Positions 20,331 through 30,056 of a stretch of DNA of 64,000 bases are shown here, piece after piece. The stretch is from Stenotrophomonas maltophilia (GTDB lineage: Bacteria; Pseudomonadota; Gammaproteobacteria; Xanthomonadales; Xanthomonadaceae). Position 1 is the first letter of the stretch. Each line of letters starts with the position of its first letter. The position numbers were made by a program, and so were the translations under genes. Location of the stretch: assembly GCF_004920835.1 (NCBI RefSeq), contig NZ_QFHO01000021.1, forward strand, positions 1 to 64,000. The letters run 5' to 3'. A model generated the notes under the pieces. It did not search any database. It was not told the DNA's origin and saw only the letters and a list, made by a program, of their open reading frames with translations.

Positions 20331-20354
20331 CAGCCCGCCCCGTGCGGGCTGTTT
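20331..20354 (+). terminator. Hairpin terminator after rpoZ
   Basis: CAGCCCGC-CCCGT-GCGGGCTG followed by TTT. The short T run suggests partial read-through into spoT, 47 bp downstream. Confidence 0.65.
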
Positions 20355-20401
20355 CGCATTCAGGATTTGCCGTAAACGGCGCACTGGCATAGGCTTCGGG
20401 C

Positions 20402-22564
20402 ATGAACCCAGGCCCCACTGCCAAGGTCGCCGCAGTCCCCGCTGCCGCCGTACCCGACTACGTCCTCCAGCTTGAACGCGCCGCCCACTACCTGCCGCCC
20501 GAGCAGCTGCCGCTGCTGCGCCGCGCCTGGGAAGTTGGAGCCGCCGCGCATGCTGGGCAGACGCGCAAGTCGGGCGAGCCCTATATCACCCATCCGGTGG
20601 CCGTGGCCCAGGTGCTGGCCGAGCTGGGCCTGGACGTGGAAGCGCTGATCGCTGCGATCCTGCACGACACCATCGAAGACACTCCCCTGACCCGTGAGGC
20701 GCTGGCGGCCGAGTTCGGTGAGGCCGTGGCCGAGCTGGTCGACGGCGTGACCAAGCTGGACAAGCTGAAGTTCCGCGACCGCCAGGAGGCTGCCGCCGAG
20801 AGCTTCCGCAAGATGCTGCTGGCGATGTCGCGCGACCTGCGCGTGATCATGATCAAGCTGGCCGACCGCCTGCACAACATGCGCACGCTGGGCGCGCAGA
20901 GCCGCGAGGCACGTGGCCGCATTGCCCGCGAGACGCTGGAGATCTACGCGCCCATCGCCCAGCGCCTGGGCATGAGCCTGGTCAAGAGCGAACTGCAGAA
21001 CCTCGGGTTCAAGGCGCTGTATCCGTGGCGCCATGCCATCCTGGAAAAGCACATCCGCAGTCAGCCGGTGGTGCGCCGCGAGGCGCTGGCGCAGGTGGAA
21101 GTGCAGTTGTCGCAGCGCCTGGCCAAGGAGGGCATCGAGCACCGCCTGGTCAGCCGCATCAAGACTCCGTGGAGCATCTACAACAAGATGCACGAAGAGA
21201 ACAAATCCTTCGATCAGGTGATGGATGTGTTCGGTTTCCGCCTGGTCGTGCGCAGCGTGCCCAGCTGCTACCACGCGCTGGGTTCGGTGCACGCTACCTT
21301 CAAGCCGCTGGATGGGCGCTTCCGCGACTTCATCGCCATTCCCAAGGCCAACGGCTACCAGTCGCTGCACACGGTGCTGTTCGGGCCGTATGGCTCGCCG
21401 ATCGAAGTGCAGATCCGTACCGAGGAAATGGACCTGATCGCCGAACGCGGTGTGGCCGCGCACTGGACCTACAAGTTCGGTGGTGATTCACCCAACAGCG
21501 CACAGAGCCGCGCACATGCCTGGATCGTCGAACTGATCGACTCGCAGCGCGCTGCCGGTTCGTCGCTGGAGTTCCTCGACAACGTCAAGGTCGACCTGTT
21601 CCCGGACGAGGTCTACCTTTTCACCCCGAAGGGCAAGATCCTCGCGCTGCCGCGCAACTCCACCGCGCTCGACTTCGCCTACGCCGTGCATACCGACGTC
21701 GGCAACATGGCCGTGGCCTCGCGCGTGGACAAGAAACTGGTGCCGTTGCGGACCAAGCTGGTGTCGGGCCAGTCGGTAGAGATCATCACCGCGCGCTCGG
21801 CCACGCCGAAACCGCAGTGGCTGGAATTCGTGGTCACCAGCAAGGCACGCACCGCCATCCGCCACCAGCTCAAGCAGCTGGAGCACGAAGACGCCGTGCA
21901 GCTGGGGCACCGCATGCTCGACCGCGCGCTGGAAGCGATGGACAGCTCGCTGGAGCGGCTGCCGAAGGGACGCCTGGATGCGTTCCTGGCCGAGCACCGG
22001 TTCCCGCGCCTGGAGGCGCTGCTGGCCGAAGTTGCGCTGGGCAACTGGATGCCGACCCAGGCCGCACAGGCGCTGATGGCCTACGCCGAACTGCGGGGCG
22101 GCCCGCATTCGCGCCACCACTCGCAGGAGAAGATCCTGATCAACGGCAGCGAACGCGGCGTGGTCACCTTCGCCGGCTGCTGCCAGCCGATTCCCGGCGA
22201 CGAGATCATGGGCTACCACACCGCCGGCAAGGGCATCGTGGTGCACCGCATGGACTGCCCGAACCTGGCCGAACTGCGCAAGTCACCCGAGCGCTGGGTG
22301 CCGATCGGCTGGGATACCACCGTTTCCGGGGACTACGACACCTCGCTGGTGGTGGAAGTGGAGAACGGCACCGGCGTGCTGGCGCAGCTGGCCGCGGCCA
22401 TCGCGCAGAGCCACTCCAACATCGAGCGCGTGGACTACCTGGACCGCGACTTCAACGCCGCCGTGCTGGCGTTCAACATCCAGGTACGCGACCGCAACCA
22501 CCTGGCCGAAGTGATGCGCCGCCTGCGCCGCCTGTCGGTCGTGCAGGCCGTGCGCCGGCAGTAA
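20402..22564 (+). CDS. spoT: Bifunctional (p)ppGpp synthetase/hydrolase
   Basis: A 720-residue RSH-family enzyme that makes and degrades the stringent-response alarmone. The HD hydrolase domain is intact (ILHDTIEDTPLTREAL, about residues 85-95). The synthetase domain follows with DGRFRDFIAIPKANGYQSLHT; the basic RFRD matches the RxKD type of bifunctional enzymes, not the acidic ExDD of RelA. TGS (VYLFTPKGKILALPRNSTALDFAYAVHT) and a C-terminal ACT domain complete it. The gene is between rpoZ and ridA, as in E. coli-like orders. Confidence 0.96.
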   Translation: MNPGPTAKVAAVPAAAVPDYVLQLERAAHYLPPEQLPLLRRAWEVGAAAHAGQTRKSGEPYITHPVAVAQVLAELGLDVEALIAAILHDTIEDTPLTREALAAEFGEAVAELVDGVTKLDKLKFRDRQEAAAESFRKMLLAMSRDLRVIMIKLADRLHNMRTLGAQSREARGRIARETLEIYAPIAQRLGMSLVKSELQNLGFKALYPWRHAILEKHIRSQPVVRREALAQVEVQLSQRLAKEGIEHRLVSRIKTPWSIYNKMHEENKSFDQVMDVFGFRLVVRSVPSCYHALGSVHATFKPLDGRFRDFIAIPKANGYQSLHTVLFGPYGSPIEVQIRTEEMDLIAERGVAAHWTYKFGGDSPNSAQSRAHAWIVELIDSQRAAGSSLEFLDNVKVDLFPDEVYLFTPKGKILALPRNSTALDFAYAVHTDVGNMAVASRVDKKLVPLRTKLVSGQSVEIITARSATPKPQWLEFVVTSKARTAIRHQLKQLEHEDAVQLGHRMLDRALEAMDSSLERLPKGRLDAFLAEHRFPRLEALLAEVALGNWMPTQAAQALMAYAELRGGPHSRHHSQEKILINGSERGVVTFAGCCQPIPGDEIMGYHTAGKGIVVHRMDCPNLAELRKSPERWVPIGWDTTVSGDYDTSLVVEVENGTGVLAQLAAAIAQSHSNIERVDYLDRDFNAAVLAFNIQVRDRNHLAEVMRRLRRLSVVQAVRRQ

Positions 22565-22573
22565 CGCGAACCC

Positions 22574-22612
22574 GGGGTCGGATCCCTCTCCAACGGAGAG
22601 GGATCCGACCCC
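22574..22612. repeat. 18-bp-stem hairpin repeat (GGGGTCGGA class)
   Basis: A perfect stem GGGGTCGGATCCCTCTCC with loop AAC, 10 bp after the spoT stop. It shares its ends with the hairpins at 14004-14042 and 60798-60837, but the inner stem sequence differs with both arms compensated. Confidence 0.87.
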
Positions 22613-22626
22613 ATTGAATCCCGCTG

Positions 22627-22768
22627 CAGGTCCACGCCATTCGTGGATGCTTCCGGTAGTGCCGGCCGCTGGCCGGCAACTTCGCGGTGCTTCCGACGTT
22701 CATGAGGTTGCCGGCCAGCGGCCGGCACTACCGAAGCGGCGCGGTAGATCCACGCCATGCGTGGATGC
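22627..22768. repeat. SMAG/REP cluster upstream of ridA
   Basis: Four hairpin units. A degenerate GTCCACGCCATTCGTGGATG lies at 22630-22649. GTAGTGCCGGCCGCTGGCCG onward at 22656-22680 faces its inverted partner at 22707-22731. GTAGATCCACGCCATGCGTG onward is at 22744-22768. The last unit ends 56 bp before the ridA start. Two sequence classes are interleaved. Confidence 0.87.
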
Positions 22769-22824
22769 GCGCCCACCCGGTACAATCACCGCTCTGTTTT
22801 CCCCCAAAAGCACCGGAGCGACCC

Positions 22825-23211
<387 letters not shown>

Positions 23212-23218
23212 CCACCAC

Positions 23219-25330
23219 GTGGCACGCAAGGCGGCGGTCACCCCGGTCCTGTCACCGTCCGGCGAAGCATCGCTTGCGATGCTCGCCGGCGTCGGTCCGG
23301 CCGTGGCCGCCAAACTGCAGACACGTGGCCTGGCCACCCTGCAGGATCTCTGGCTTCATCTGCCGCTGCGCTATGAAGACCGCACCCGGCTGACCCGCAT
23401 CGAAGACCTGCGCAACGGCGTGCCGGCGCAGGTGGAAGGGCGGGTGGTCGCGGTCGAGCGCGGCATGCGCTACCGGCCGATGCTGAAAGTGGCGGTGGAA
23501 GACGAAGGGCAGGGCACCCTGGTGCTGCGCTTCTTCCACTTCCGCCAGCAGCAGGTCGGACAGTTCGCGGTCGGCAACCGGCTGCGCTGCTTCGGCACGC
23601 CCAAACCCGGCCATCTCGGCCTGGAAATCGTCCATCCCAGCTACCAGGTGCTGGGCCGCAACGACGATCCCGAACTCGGCGACCGCCTCGACCCGGTGTA
23701 TCCCACCGTCGAAGGCGTTGGCCCGATGACCATGCGCAAGCTGATCGGCCAGGCGCTGGACCGCCTGCCCGAGGAAAGCACGTTGGAACTGCTGCCCAAT
23801 GGCTGGCTGGATGGCCTGGGCCTGCCGTCACTGCGCAGCGCGCTGCTGACCGTGCACCGGCCGCCGCCGGATGCCGACCTGGCTGCACTGGCCGCCGGGA
23901 CGCATCCGGCGCAGCGCCGGCTGGCGATGGAAGAACTATTGGCCCATCACCTCAGCCTGCGTCGCCAGCGCATTGCCTTGCAGGCGCATCATGCGCCGCC
24001 GCTGGCCGGCCCCGGCAAACTGGCCAAGGCGTTGTTGAAGCAGCTACCGTTCGCGCTGACCGGCGCGCAGACACGTGTGTTCAAGCAGATCCGCGAAGAT
24101 CTCGCGCGGCCCAGCCCGATGCTGCGGCTGGTGCAGGGCGACGTCGGCTCCGGCAAGACCGTGGTCGCCGCGCTGGCTGCCATGCTGGCGGTGGAGCAGG
24201 GCAAGCAGGTGGCACTGGCTGCCCCCACCGAACTGCTGGCTGAGCAGCATCTCAACAACCTGCGCGGCTGGCTGGAACCGCTCGGCGTGCACATCGCGTG
24301 GCTGGCCGGCAAGGTCACCGGCAAGGCGCGCGCCAAGGTGATGGAACAGGTCGCCACCGGCGAAGCGCAGGTGGTGGTGGGCACCCATGCGCTGATGCAG
24401 GAGGCGGTGGTGTTCCAGGATCTGGCCCTGGCCATCGTCGACGAGCAGCACCGCTTCGGCGTGCACCAGCGGTTGGCGCTGCGCGACAAGGGCGCGGGCG
24501 GCAACAGCGTGCCGCACCAGCTGGTGATGACTGCCACGCCGATTCCGCGGACGCTGGCGATGTCCGAATACGCCGATCTGGATGTCTCGGCCATCGACGA
24601 ACTGCCGCCGGGCCGCACCCCGGTGCAGACCGTCGCATTGAACAACGATCGCCGCCCGGAACTGATCGAGCGCATCGCCCTGGCCTGCCAGGAAGGGCGG
24701 CAGGTGTACTGGGTGTGCACGCTCATCGAGGAAAGCGAAGAGTTGGATGCCACGCCGGCGCAGGCCACATACGAATCGCTGCAGGCGCTGCTGCCGGGCG
24801 TGCGCGTCGGCCTGGTGCATGGCCGGCTGAAGGCGGCGGAAAAGCTGGCCACGATGATCGCGTTCAAGGCCGGCGAGATCGACCTGCTGGTCGCCACCAC
24901 CGTGATTGAAGTGGGCGTGGATGTGCCCAATGCTTCGCTGATGGTGATCGAGAATGCCGAGCGCCTGGGCCTGGCGCAGCTGCATCAGCTGCGCGGCCGC
25001 GTCGGTCGTGGCTCGGCGGTCTCGCGCTGCGTGCTGCTGTACCAGGCCCCGCTCTCGCAGATGGCGCGCGAGCGCCTGCAGACCATGCGCGAAACCAACG
25101 ATGGTTTCGTCATTGCCGAAAAGGATCTGGAACTGCGTGGCCCGGGCGAACTGCTGGGTACCCGGCAGACCGGCCTGGCCGGCTTCCGCATTGCTGATCT
25201 CGCGCGCGATGCCGGCCTGCTGCCGGGCGTGCATGAGCTGGCTGAGCGCCTGCTGGCGCAGCAGCCCGCGCTGGCCGATCGTGTGGTGCAGCGATGGATC
25301 GGCACCGCCGTGCGTTACGCCTCGGCCTAA
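23219..25330 (+). CDS. recG: ATP-dependent DNA helicase RecG
   Basis: A 703-residue branch-migration helicase that regresses stalled forks and processes recombination intermediates. The N-terminal wedge/OB region (YEDRTRLTRIEDLRNG...VEGRVV) is followed by Walker A GDVGSGKT, Walker B variant DEQHRFG, TATPIPRT, and motif VI QLRGRVGRG. The start is GTG at 23219, seven bases after the ridA stop. No upstream alternative exists, and a downstream ATG would cut into conserved sequence. Confidence 0.95.
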   Translation: MARKAAVTPVLSPSGEASLAMLAGVGPAVAAKLQTRGLATLQDLWLHLPLRYEDRTRLTRIEDLRNGVPAQVEGRVVAVERGMRYRPMLKVAVEDEGQGTLVLRFFHFRQQQVGQFAVGNRLRCFGTPKPGHLGLEIVHPSYQVLGRNDDPELGDRLDPVYPTVEGVGPMTMRKLIGQALDRLPEESTLELLPNGWLDGLGLPSLRSALLTVHRPPPDADLAALAAGTHPAQRRLAMEELLAHHLSLRRQRIALQAHHAPPLAGPGKLAKALLKQLPFALTGAQTRVFKQIREDLARPSPMLRLVQGDVGSGKTVVAALAAMLAVEQGKQVALAAPTELLAEQHLNNLRGWLEPLGVHIAWLAGKVTGKARAKVMEQVATGEAQVVVGTHALMQEAVVFQDLALAIVDEQHRFGVHQRLALRDKGAGGNSVPHQLVMTATPIPRTLAMSEYADLDVSAIDELPPGRTPVQTVALNNDRRPELIERIALACQEGRQVYWVCTLIEESEELDATPAQATYESLQALLPGVRVGLVHGRLKAAEKLATMIAFKAGEIDLLVATTVIEVGVDVPNASLMVIENAERLGLAQLHQLRGRVGRGSAVSRCVLLYQAPLSQMARERLQTMRETNDGFVIAEKDLELRGPGELLGTRQTGLAGFRIADLARDAGLLPGVHELAERLLAQQPALADRVVQRWIGTAVRYASA

Positions 25331-25339
25331 TGCCGCCTT

Positions 25340-25500
25340 GGTGGGTGTGGACCTTGGTCCACACATCCACGCATGGCGTAGATCTACATCGCGCTGCGCG
25401 CGGGAGTCGAGCAAGGCTCGACTCTACAGACAGCGCTTTCGATCATTTCCATGTTCATCCACGCATTGCGTGGATGTGTCGACCAAGGTCGACACCTACC
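25340..25500. repeat. Dense block of five SMAG/REP-like hairpins
   Basis: These units lie between recG and the nucleoside hydrolase: GTGTGGACCTTGGTCCACAC at 25345-25364, an inverted GTAGATCTACGCC unit at about 25364-25387, an inverted GTAGAGTCGAGC unit at 25404-25427, ATCCACGCATTGCGTGGAT at 25457-25475, and GTGTCGACCAAGGTCGACAC at 25477-25496. Each has a different stem but the same size and a GTAG-like head. With copy B of the composite element they fill the gap 25331-25795. Confidence 0.83.
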
Positions 25501-25532
25501 AACATCCGCCGTTCCGACAGACCGCGGAAATC

Positions 25533-25728
25533 TGTCGAAGGCGGGGTGGGTCCGGTTGCGGGGGTGTCCGCGGCATGGATGCCGCGGCCAAGCCCCCAAG
25601 GACGGGTTTACGGCGTCCCCCGCAACCGGATCCACCCCGCCATCCCCCAGAAAACCAGCTTTTGACGTTGCCGTTGCCGTTGCCGTTGCCGTTGCTCCGG
25701 CCTCTGCGGGTGCAGGGCGCAGCCCTGC
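25533..25728. repeat. Composite 25-bp-arm inverted-repeat element, copy B
   Basis: Arms are at 25540-25564 and 25617-25641, with one G-T mismatch that would be a G-U wobble in RNA. The inner hairpin is CCGCGGCAT-GG-ATGCCGCGG. The tail is similar to copy A, then comes a GTTGCC hexamer run of about five units and the hairpin GCAGGGC-GCA-GCCCTGC at 25712-25728. The inner stem differs from copy A by compensated changes, so pairing rather than sequence is conserved. Confidence 0.85.
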
Positions 25729-25795
25729 CGACCCCCGTACTTGCAACGGTCATCATCCCGGTCCACACTTCGTTGCCGATCTGAAGACGGCAACG

Positions 25796-26734
25796 ATGAC
25801 CCACAAGATCCCCCTGTTGATCGACACCGACCCTGGTGTGGACGACGCCCTGGCCCTGCTGATGGCCTTTGCCGATGAACGGCATGACGTGGTCGCCCTG
25901 ACCATCGCCGCCGGCAATGTCGGCCTGCAGTACACGGTCCGCAACGCCCTCAAGCTCTGCGACATCGTCGGCCGCGCCGACGTGCCGGTGTTCGCCGGCA
26001 GCCCCGATCCGCTGCTGCATCCGTCCGTCGACGCCGCCCACGTGCATGGCCGTGATGGTTATGGCGATGTGGACCTGCCACCGCCGAGCCGCCAGGCTGA
26101 AGCCGAACACGCCGCGCTGGCGATCCTGCGCCTGTCGCACGAACACGCCGGCGAACTGATGCTGGTGATGCTCGGCCCGCTGACCAACCTGGCGCTGGCG
26201 CTGAAGCTGGATCCGACCCTGCCTGAGCGCATCAAGCGCATCGTGGTGATGGGCGGCGCGGTCACCTGCCACGGCAACATCACCCCGGCGGCCGAATTCA
26301 ATATCGCCTTCGATCCGGAAGCGGCGCACGTGGTGTTCACCGCCTTCAAGCACCTGCTGGTGTCCGACTGGGAGGCCACTGTCGCCCACGGCCTGCCGCT
26401 GCAGGAGGCTGAGAAGTGGCTGCAGGCCGATTCCGATCGCGCCCGCTTCTACGAGCTGATCTCGCGCAAGACCCGCGGCCTGTCCGAAGACAGCAAGGGC
26501 GGCCGCTGGTACACCGCCGACGCACTGGCCATGGCCTGGGCGCTGAACCCGGAAGGGCAGCTGCAGGTGGAGTCGCGGCCGCTGAACGTGGAGCTGAACG
26601 GTACGTTCAGCCGCGGTGCCACCATCGTCGACTGGAACCGCCAGACCGGCCAGCCGGACAACTGCGATCTGCTGATGGCCTACGACCAGGCGCGCTTCGA
26701 GGCCCTGGTGCGCCAGGCGTTGGGCGCCGCCTGA
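25796..26734 (+). CDS. Nucleoside hydrolase (IunH family)
   Basis: A 312-residue Ca-dependent nucleoside N-ribohydrolase that splits ribonucleosides into base and ribose. The signature DTDPGVDDALALL near the start supplies the metal-binding Asp cluster. MLGPLTNLALAL, VVMGGAVTCHGNITPAAEFNI and a C-terminal Asp in GATIVDWNR agree with the family. I chose MTHKIPLLID at 25796; the longer open frame upstream is repeat DNA. Substrate preference (purine, pyrimidine or both) cannot be told. Confidence 0.9.
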   Translation: MTHKIPLLIDTDPGVDDALALLMAFADERHDVVALTIAAGNVGLQYTVRNALKLCDIVGRADVPVFAGSPDPLLHPSVDAAHVHGRDGYGDVDLPPPSRQAEAEHAALAILRLSHEHAGELMLVMLGPLTNLALALKLDPTLPERIKRIVVMGGAVTCHGNITPAAEFNIAFDPEAAHVVFTAFKHLLVSDWEATVAHGLPLQEAEKWLQADSDRARFYELISRKTRGLSEDSKGGRWYTADALAMAWALNPEGQLQVESRPLNVELNGTFSRGATIVDWNRQTGQPDNCDLLMAYDQARFEALVRQALGAA

Positions 26735-26748
26735 GCCGGATGCCGGCA

Positions 26749-26783
26749 ACCGGTTGCCCCGAGGGGCAACCGGTGCTTATAAT
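26749..26783 (+). promoter_or_regulatory. rpmE2 promoter overlapped by a perfect palindrome
   Basis: The -35 TTGCCC (26754-26759), an 18-bp spacer and the -10 TATAAT (26778-26783) lie 38 bp before the rpmE2 ATG. A perfect 12-bp inverted repeat, ACCGGTTGCCCC-GA-GGGGCAACCGGT (26749-26774), covers the -35 box and most of the spacer. This suits an operator better than a terminator because there is no T run and the loop is only two bases. Confidence 0.7.
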
Positions 26784-26821
26784 GCCGCTCTTGACCACCA
26801 GCCCATTTACGGTGTGAGCCC

Positions 26822-27064
26822 ATGAAGGCCGATATCCATCCGAACTACCGCGACGTCGTCTTCCATGACGTCACCTCCGATTTCAAGATCCTGACCCGCT
26901 CGACCATGAGCACGAAGGAAACCATCAAGTGGGAAGACGGCAACGACTACCCGCTGGTGAAGGTTGAAATTTCCTCTGCTTCGCACCCGTTCTACACGGG
27001 CAAGCACAAGGTCATCGATACCTCGGGCCGCATCGACAAGTTCCAGAAGCGCTACGCGCGCTGA
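26822..27064 (+). CDS. rpmE2: Ribosomal protein bL31, type B (zinc-free)
   Basis: An 80-residue large-subunit protein beginning [21 protein letters not shown] and ending [25 protein letters not shown] sequence. It contains no cysteine, so it is the zinc-independent C-minus paralogue, which in many bacteria replaces the zinc-binding L31 when zinc is scarce. A strong promoter with an overlapping palindrome precedes it, and a good terminator follows. Confidence 0.95.
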
Positions 27065-27087
27065 TCTGTCGATCCAGCTTCGAACCG

Positions 27088-27118
27088 ACGGCCGCGCTCT
27101 GCGCGGCCGTTTGTTTTT
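27088..27118 (+). terminator. Rho-independent terminator of rpmE2
   Basis: ACGGCCGCGC-TCT-GCGCGGCCGT followed by TTGTTTTT, 23 bp after the stop. The rest of the gap to gltA (27119-27360) contains GATAAT at 27266-27271, a possible -10 without a good -35. Confidence 0.9.
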
Positions 27119-27360
27119 CCCCGGCGCCTGCCCAACGGGCGTTTGGATGGACGGAACACTGCGTTCGGGTGACAACGCTTTTGCCGATCCGGGCCGCTCA
27201 ACGGCCGGCGTCTGGCCGCCTGTCGTCTACGACTTCTGTCTAGCGCCGGGCAAATGCTGCTGTGCGATAATGGCGTGATCCCCGGCACAGGCCGAGGACG
27301 TCATTCACGTGCCTGACCAATGCGCTTGGGCAGGCGCCTTCCCATGAAGGAGCGCACACA

Positions 27361-28638
<1,278 letters not shown>

Positions 28639-28661
28639 TCGCCCGCGTAGGTTGTGCCAAG

Positions 28662-28692
28662 AACGCCCCGCATTCGCGGGGCGTTTTTTTTT
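28662..28692 (+). terminator. Rho-independent terminator of gltA
   Basis: AACGCCCCGC-ATTC-GCGGGGCGTT running straight into nine T residues. Confidence 0.95.
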
Positions 28693-28704
28693 GCTTCGGC
28701 TCTG

Positions 28705-28817
28705 GTGGATGCCAACCTTGGTTGGCACGCTTTCGACACTCGGGAAAAATCATCCACGCGTGGCATGGATCTACCGCGTTCCCGCTTTTTGGTAGGTGCC
28801 AACCTTGGTTGGCACGC
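28705..28817. repeat. Three SMAG/REP units
   Basis: GTGGATGCCAACCTTGGTTG onward (28705-28730), an inverted GTAGATCCATGCCACGCGTG onward unit (28751-28774) and GTAGGTGCCAACCTTGGTTG onward (28792-28817). They lie between the gltA terminator and the next gene. Confidence 0.85.
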
Positions 28818-28928
28818 TCTTCACCGCGCCAAGACCGCGTGATTCAAGGGTCTCGCCAGCTTCACAAGCGCTCGCGCAGCCTCAGGACGCCAGCTGCACC
28901 CGCAGCACTGATACGGAGCATCCACCCC

Positions 28929-30029
28929 ATGAGTACCCGATTCGATCCACCCGAGCGCGGCCCGCTCGGTCCCGACGTCGCCGCTGTCGTTACCGCACCC
29001 ATCGTGCCGCCCACCAGCGAAAGCGCAGTGTCCTGGGGCGCGATCCTGGCCGGCGCCGTTGCCGCCGCTGCACTGTCCCTCATCCTGCTCATCCTGGGTG
29101 TAGGCCTTGGTCTGTCCTCGGTGTCACCGTGGTCGTTCGAAGGCGTCAGCAAGGAAACCTTCGGCTGGTCCAGCATCATCTGGCTGACCTTCACCGCGCT
29201 GGCCGCTTCCGGCCTGGGTGGTTATCTGGCCGGTCGCCTGCGCACCAAGTGGACGCAGCTGCACGGTGATGAAACCTACTTCCGCGACACCGCGCACGGC
29301 TTCGTGTCCTGGGCTGTGGCGACCCTGCTCACTGCTGGCCTGTTGACCTCGGCCATCGGTGGCGTGCTGGGCGCCGGCGCAAAGGTTGCCGGTGCGACCG
29401 CAGGCGCCGCTGCCACCACTGCCGGTGCTGCCGTGGCCGGAGCTGGCAGCGCTGCTGCAAGCGCACCGGAGAGCGACCTCAACTACTGGGTGGATTCGCT
29501 GTTCCGCAGTGCCACCACGGCGGGCCCGGACGCTGCCGGCGCACCTCCGGTTGCGCCGGCAGCGGGCGCAGCGCCGGGTACCAGCCCAATGGACCCTGCC
29601 GCATCGCCGCCGCCCCCGGCCGCCGCCAGCGTTGGCCCACGTGACGCCCGCACGGCCCCGCCGCCGCCGCGCCCGATGCCGGGCAATGGCCCGATGGGCG
29701 ACCGCCGCGAAGTCCGTGCCGAAGTGAACCGCATCATCGTCAACAGTCTGCAGGGGGACGGCCTGGACCCGGCTGATACCCAGTACCTGTCGCAGCTGAT
29801 CGCGCGCGAGACGGGCATGAGCCCGGCTGAAGCGCAGGCCCGTGTGACCGACGTGCAGACCCGCATGCGTGTCGCGCTGGAGAAGGCCAAGAACACCGCC
29901 AAGCAAGCTGCCGATGATGCGCGCAAGGCAACGGCCTATGCCGCGCTGTGGCTGTTCATCACCCTGCTGATCGGCGCGTTCTTCGCCAGCCTCAGCGCCA
30001 CCTGGGGCGGCCGTCGCCGCGACCTGTAA
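28929..30029 (+). CDS. Uncharacterised membrane protein with Pro/Ala-rich centre
   Basis: A 366-residue protein. Hydrophobic segments lie at about 35-60 (WGAILAGAVAAAALSLILLI), 80-105 (WLTFTALAASGLGGYLAG) and 125-160, followed by a Gly/Ala-rich run. A Pro/Ala-rich stretch covers roughly 195-250, and a charged segment precedes a final transmembrane helix (ALWLFITLLIGAFFASLSA). I do not recognise a functional domain. I chose MSTRFDPPERG at 28929; the frame continues upstream only through repeats and the gltA tail. It is followed 27 bp later by a 23-residue small membrane protein with a strong ribosome site, so the two probably work together. Confidence 0.8.
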   Translation: MSTRFDPPERGPLGPDVAAVVTAPIVPPTSESAVSWGAILAGAVAAAALSLILLILGVGLGLSSVSPWSFEGVSKETFGWSSIIWLTFTALAASGLGGYLAGRLRTKWTQLHGDETYFRDTAHGFVSWAVATLLTAGLLTSAIGGVLGAGAKVAGATAGAAATTAGAAVAGAGSAAASAPESDLNYWVDSLFRSATTAGPDAAGAPPVAPAAGAAPGTSPMDPAASPPPPAAASVGPRDARTAPPPPRPMPGNGPMGDRREVRAEVNRIIVNSLQGDGLDPADTQYLSQLIARETGMSPAEAQARVTDVQTRMRVALEKAKNTAKQAADDARKATAYAALWLFITLLIGAFFASLSATWGGRRRDL

Positions 30030-30056
30030 CCCGCATCTGATGCAAGGAGACCTGCC

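Noticed and set aside
22627..22768. Short repeats taken as a CRISPR array (also 25340-25500 and 44355-44480)
   Set aside because: Units are palindromic, GTAG-headed, in both orientations, irregularly spaced and of several sequence classes. There are no uniform spacers and no cas genes.
22687..22824. N-terminal extensions of ridA, and similar upstream open frames for rph, gmk, fdhE, the 25796 hydrolase and the MoxR gene
   Set aside because: The extra residues are translations of REP DNA or neighbouring genes. In each case an internal start with a plausible ribosome site restores the family length.
25660..25700. GTTGCC run as a coding phase-variation tract
   Set aside because: It lies between recG and the nucleoside hydrolase start, and the open frame through it carries no protein-like sequence.
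26749..26774. Rho-independent terminator of the nucleoside hydrolase gene
   Set aside because: The loop would be two bases and no T run follows. The palindrome overlaps a good promoter, so an operator is more likely.
26749..26783. Zur box at the rpmE2 promoter
   Set aside because: Zur sites are AT-rich inverted repeats around a GTTATA-like core. This palindrome is GC-rich and shows no such core.
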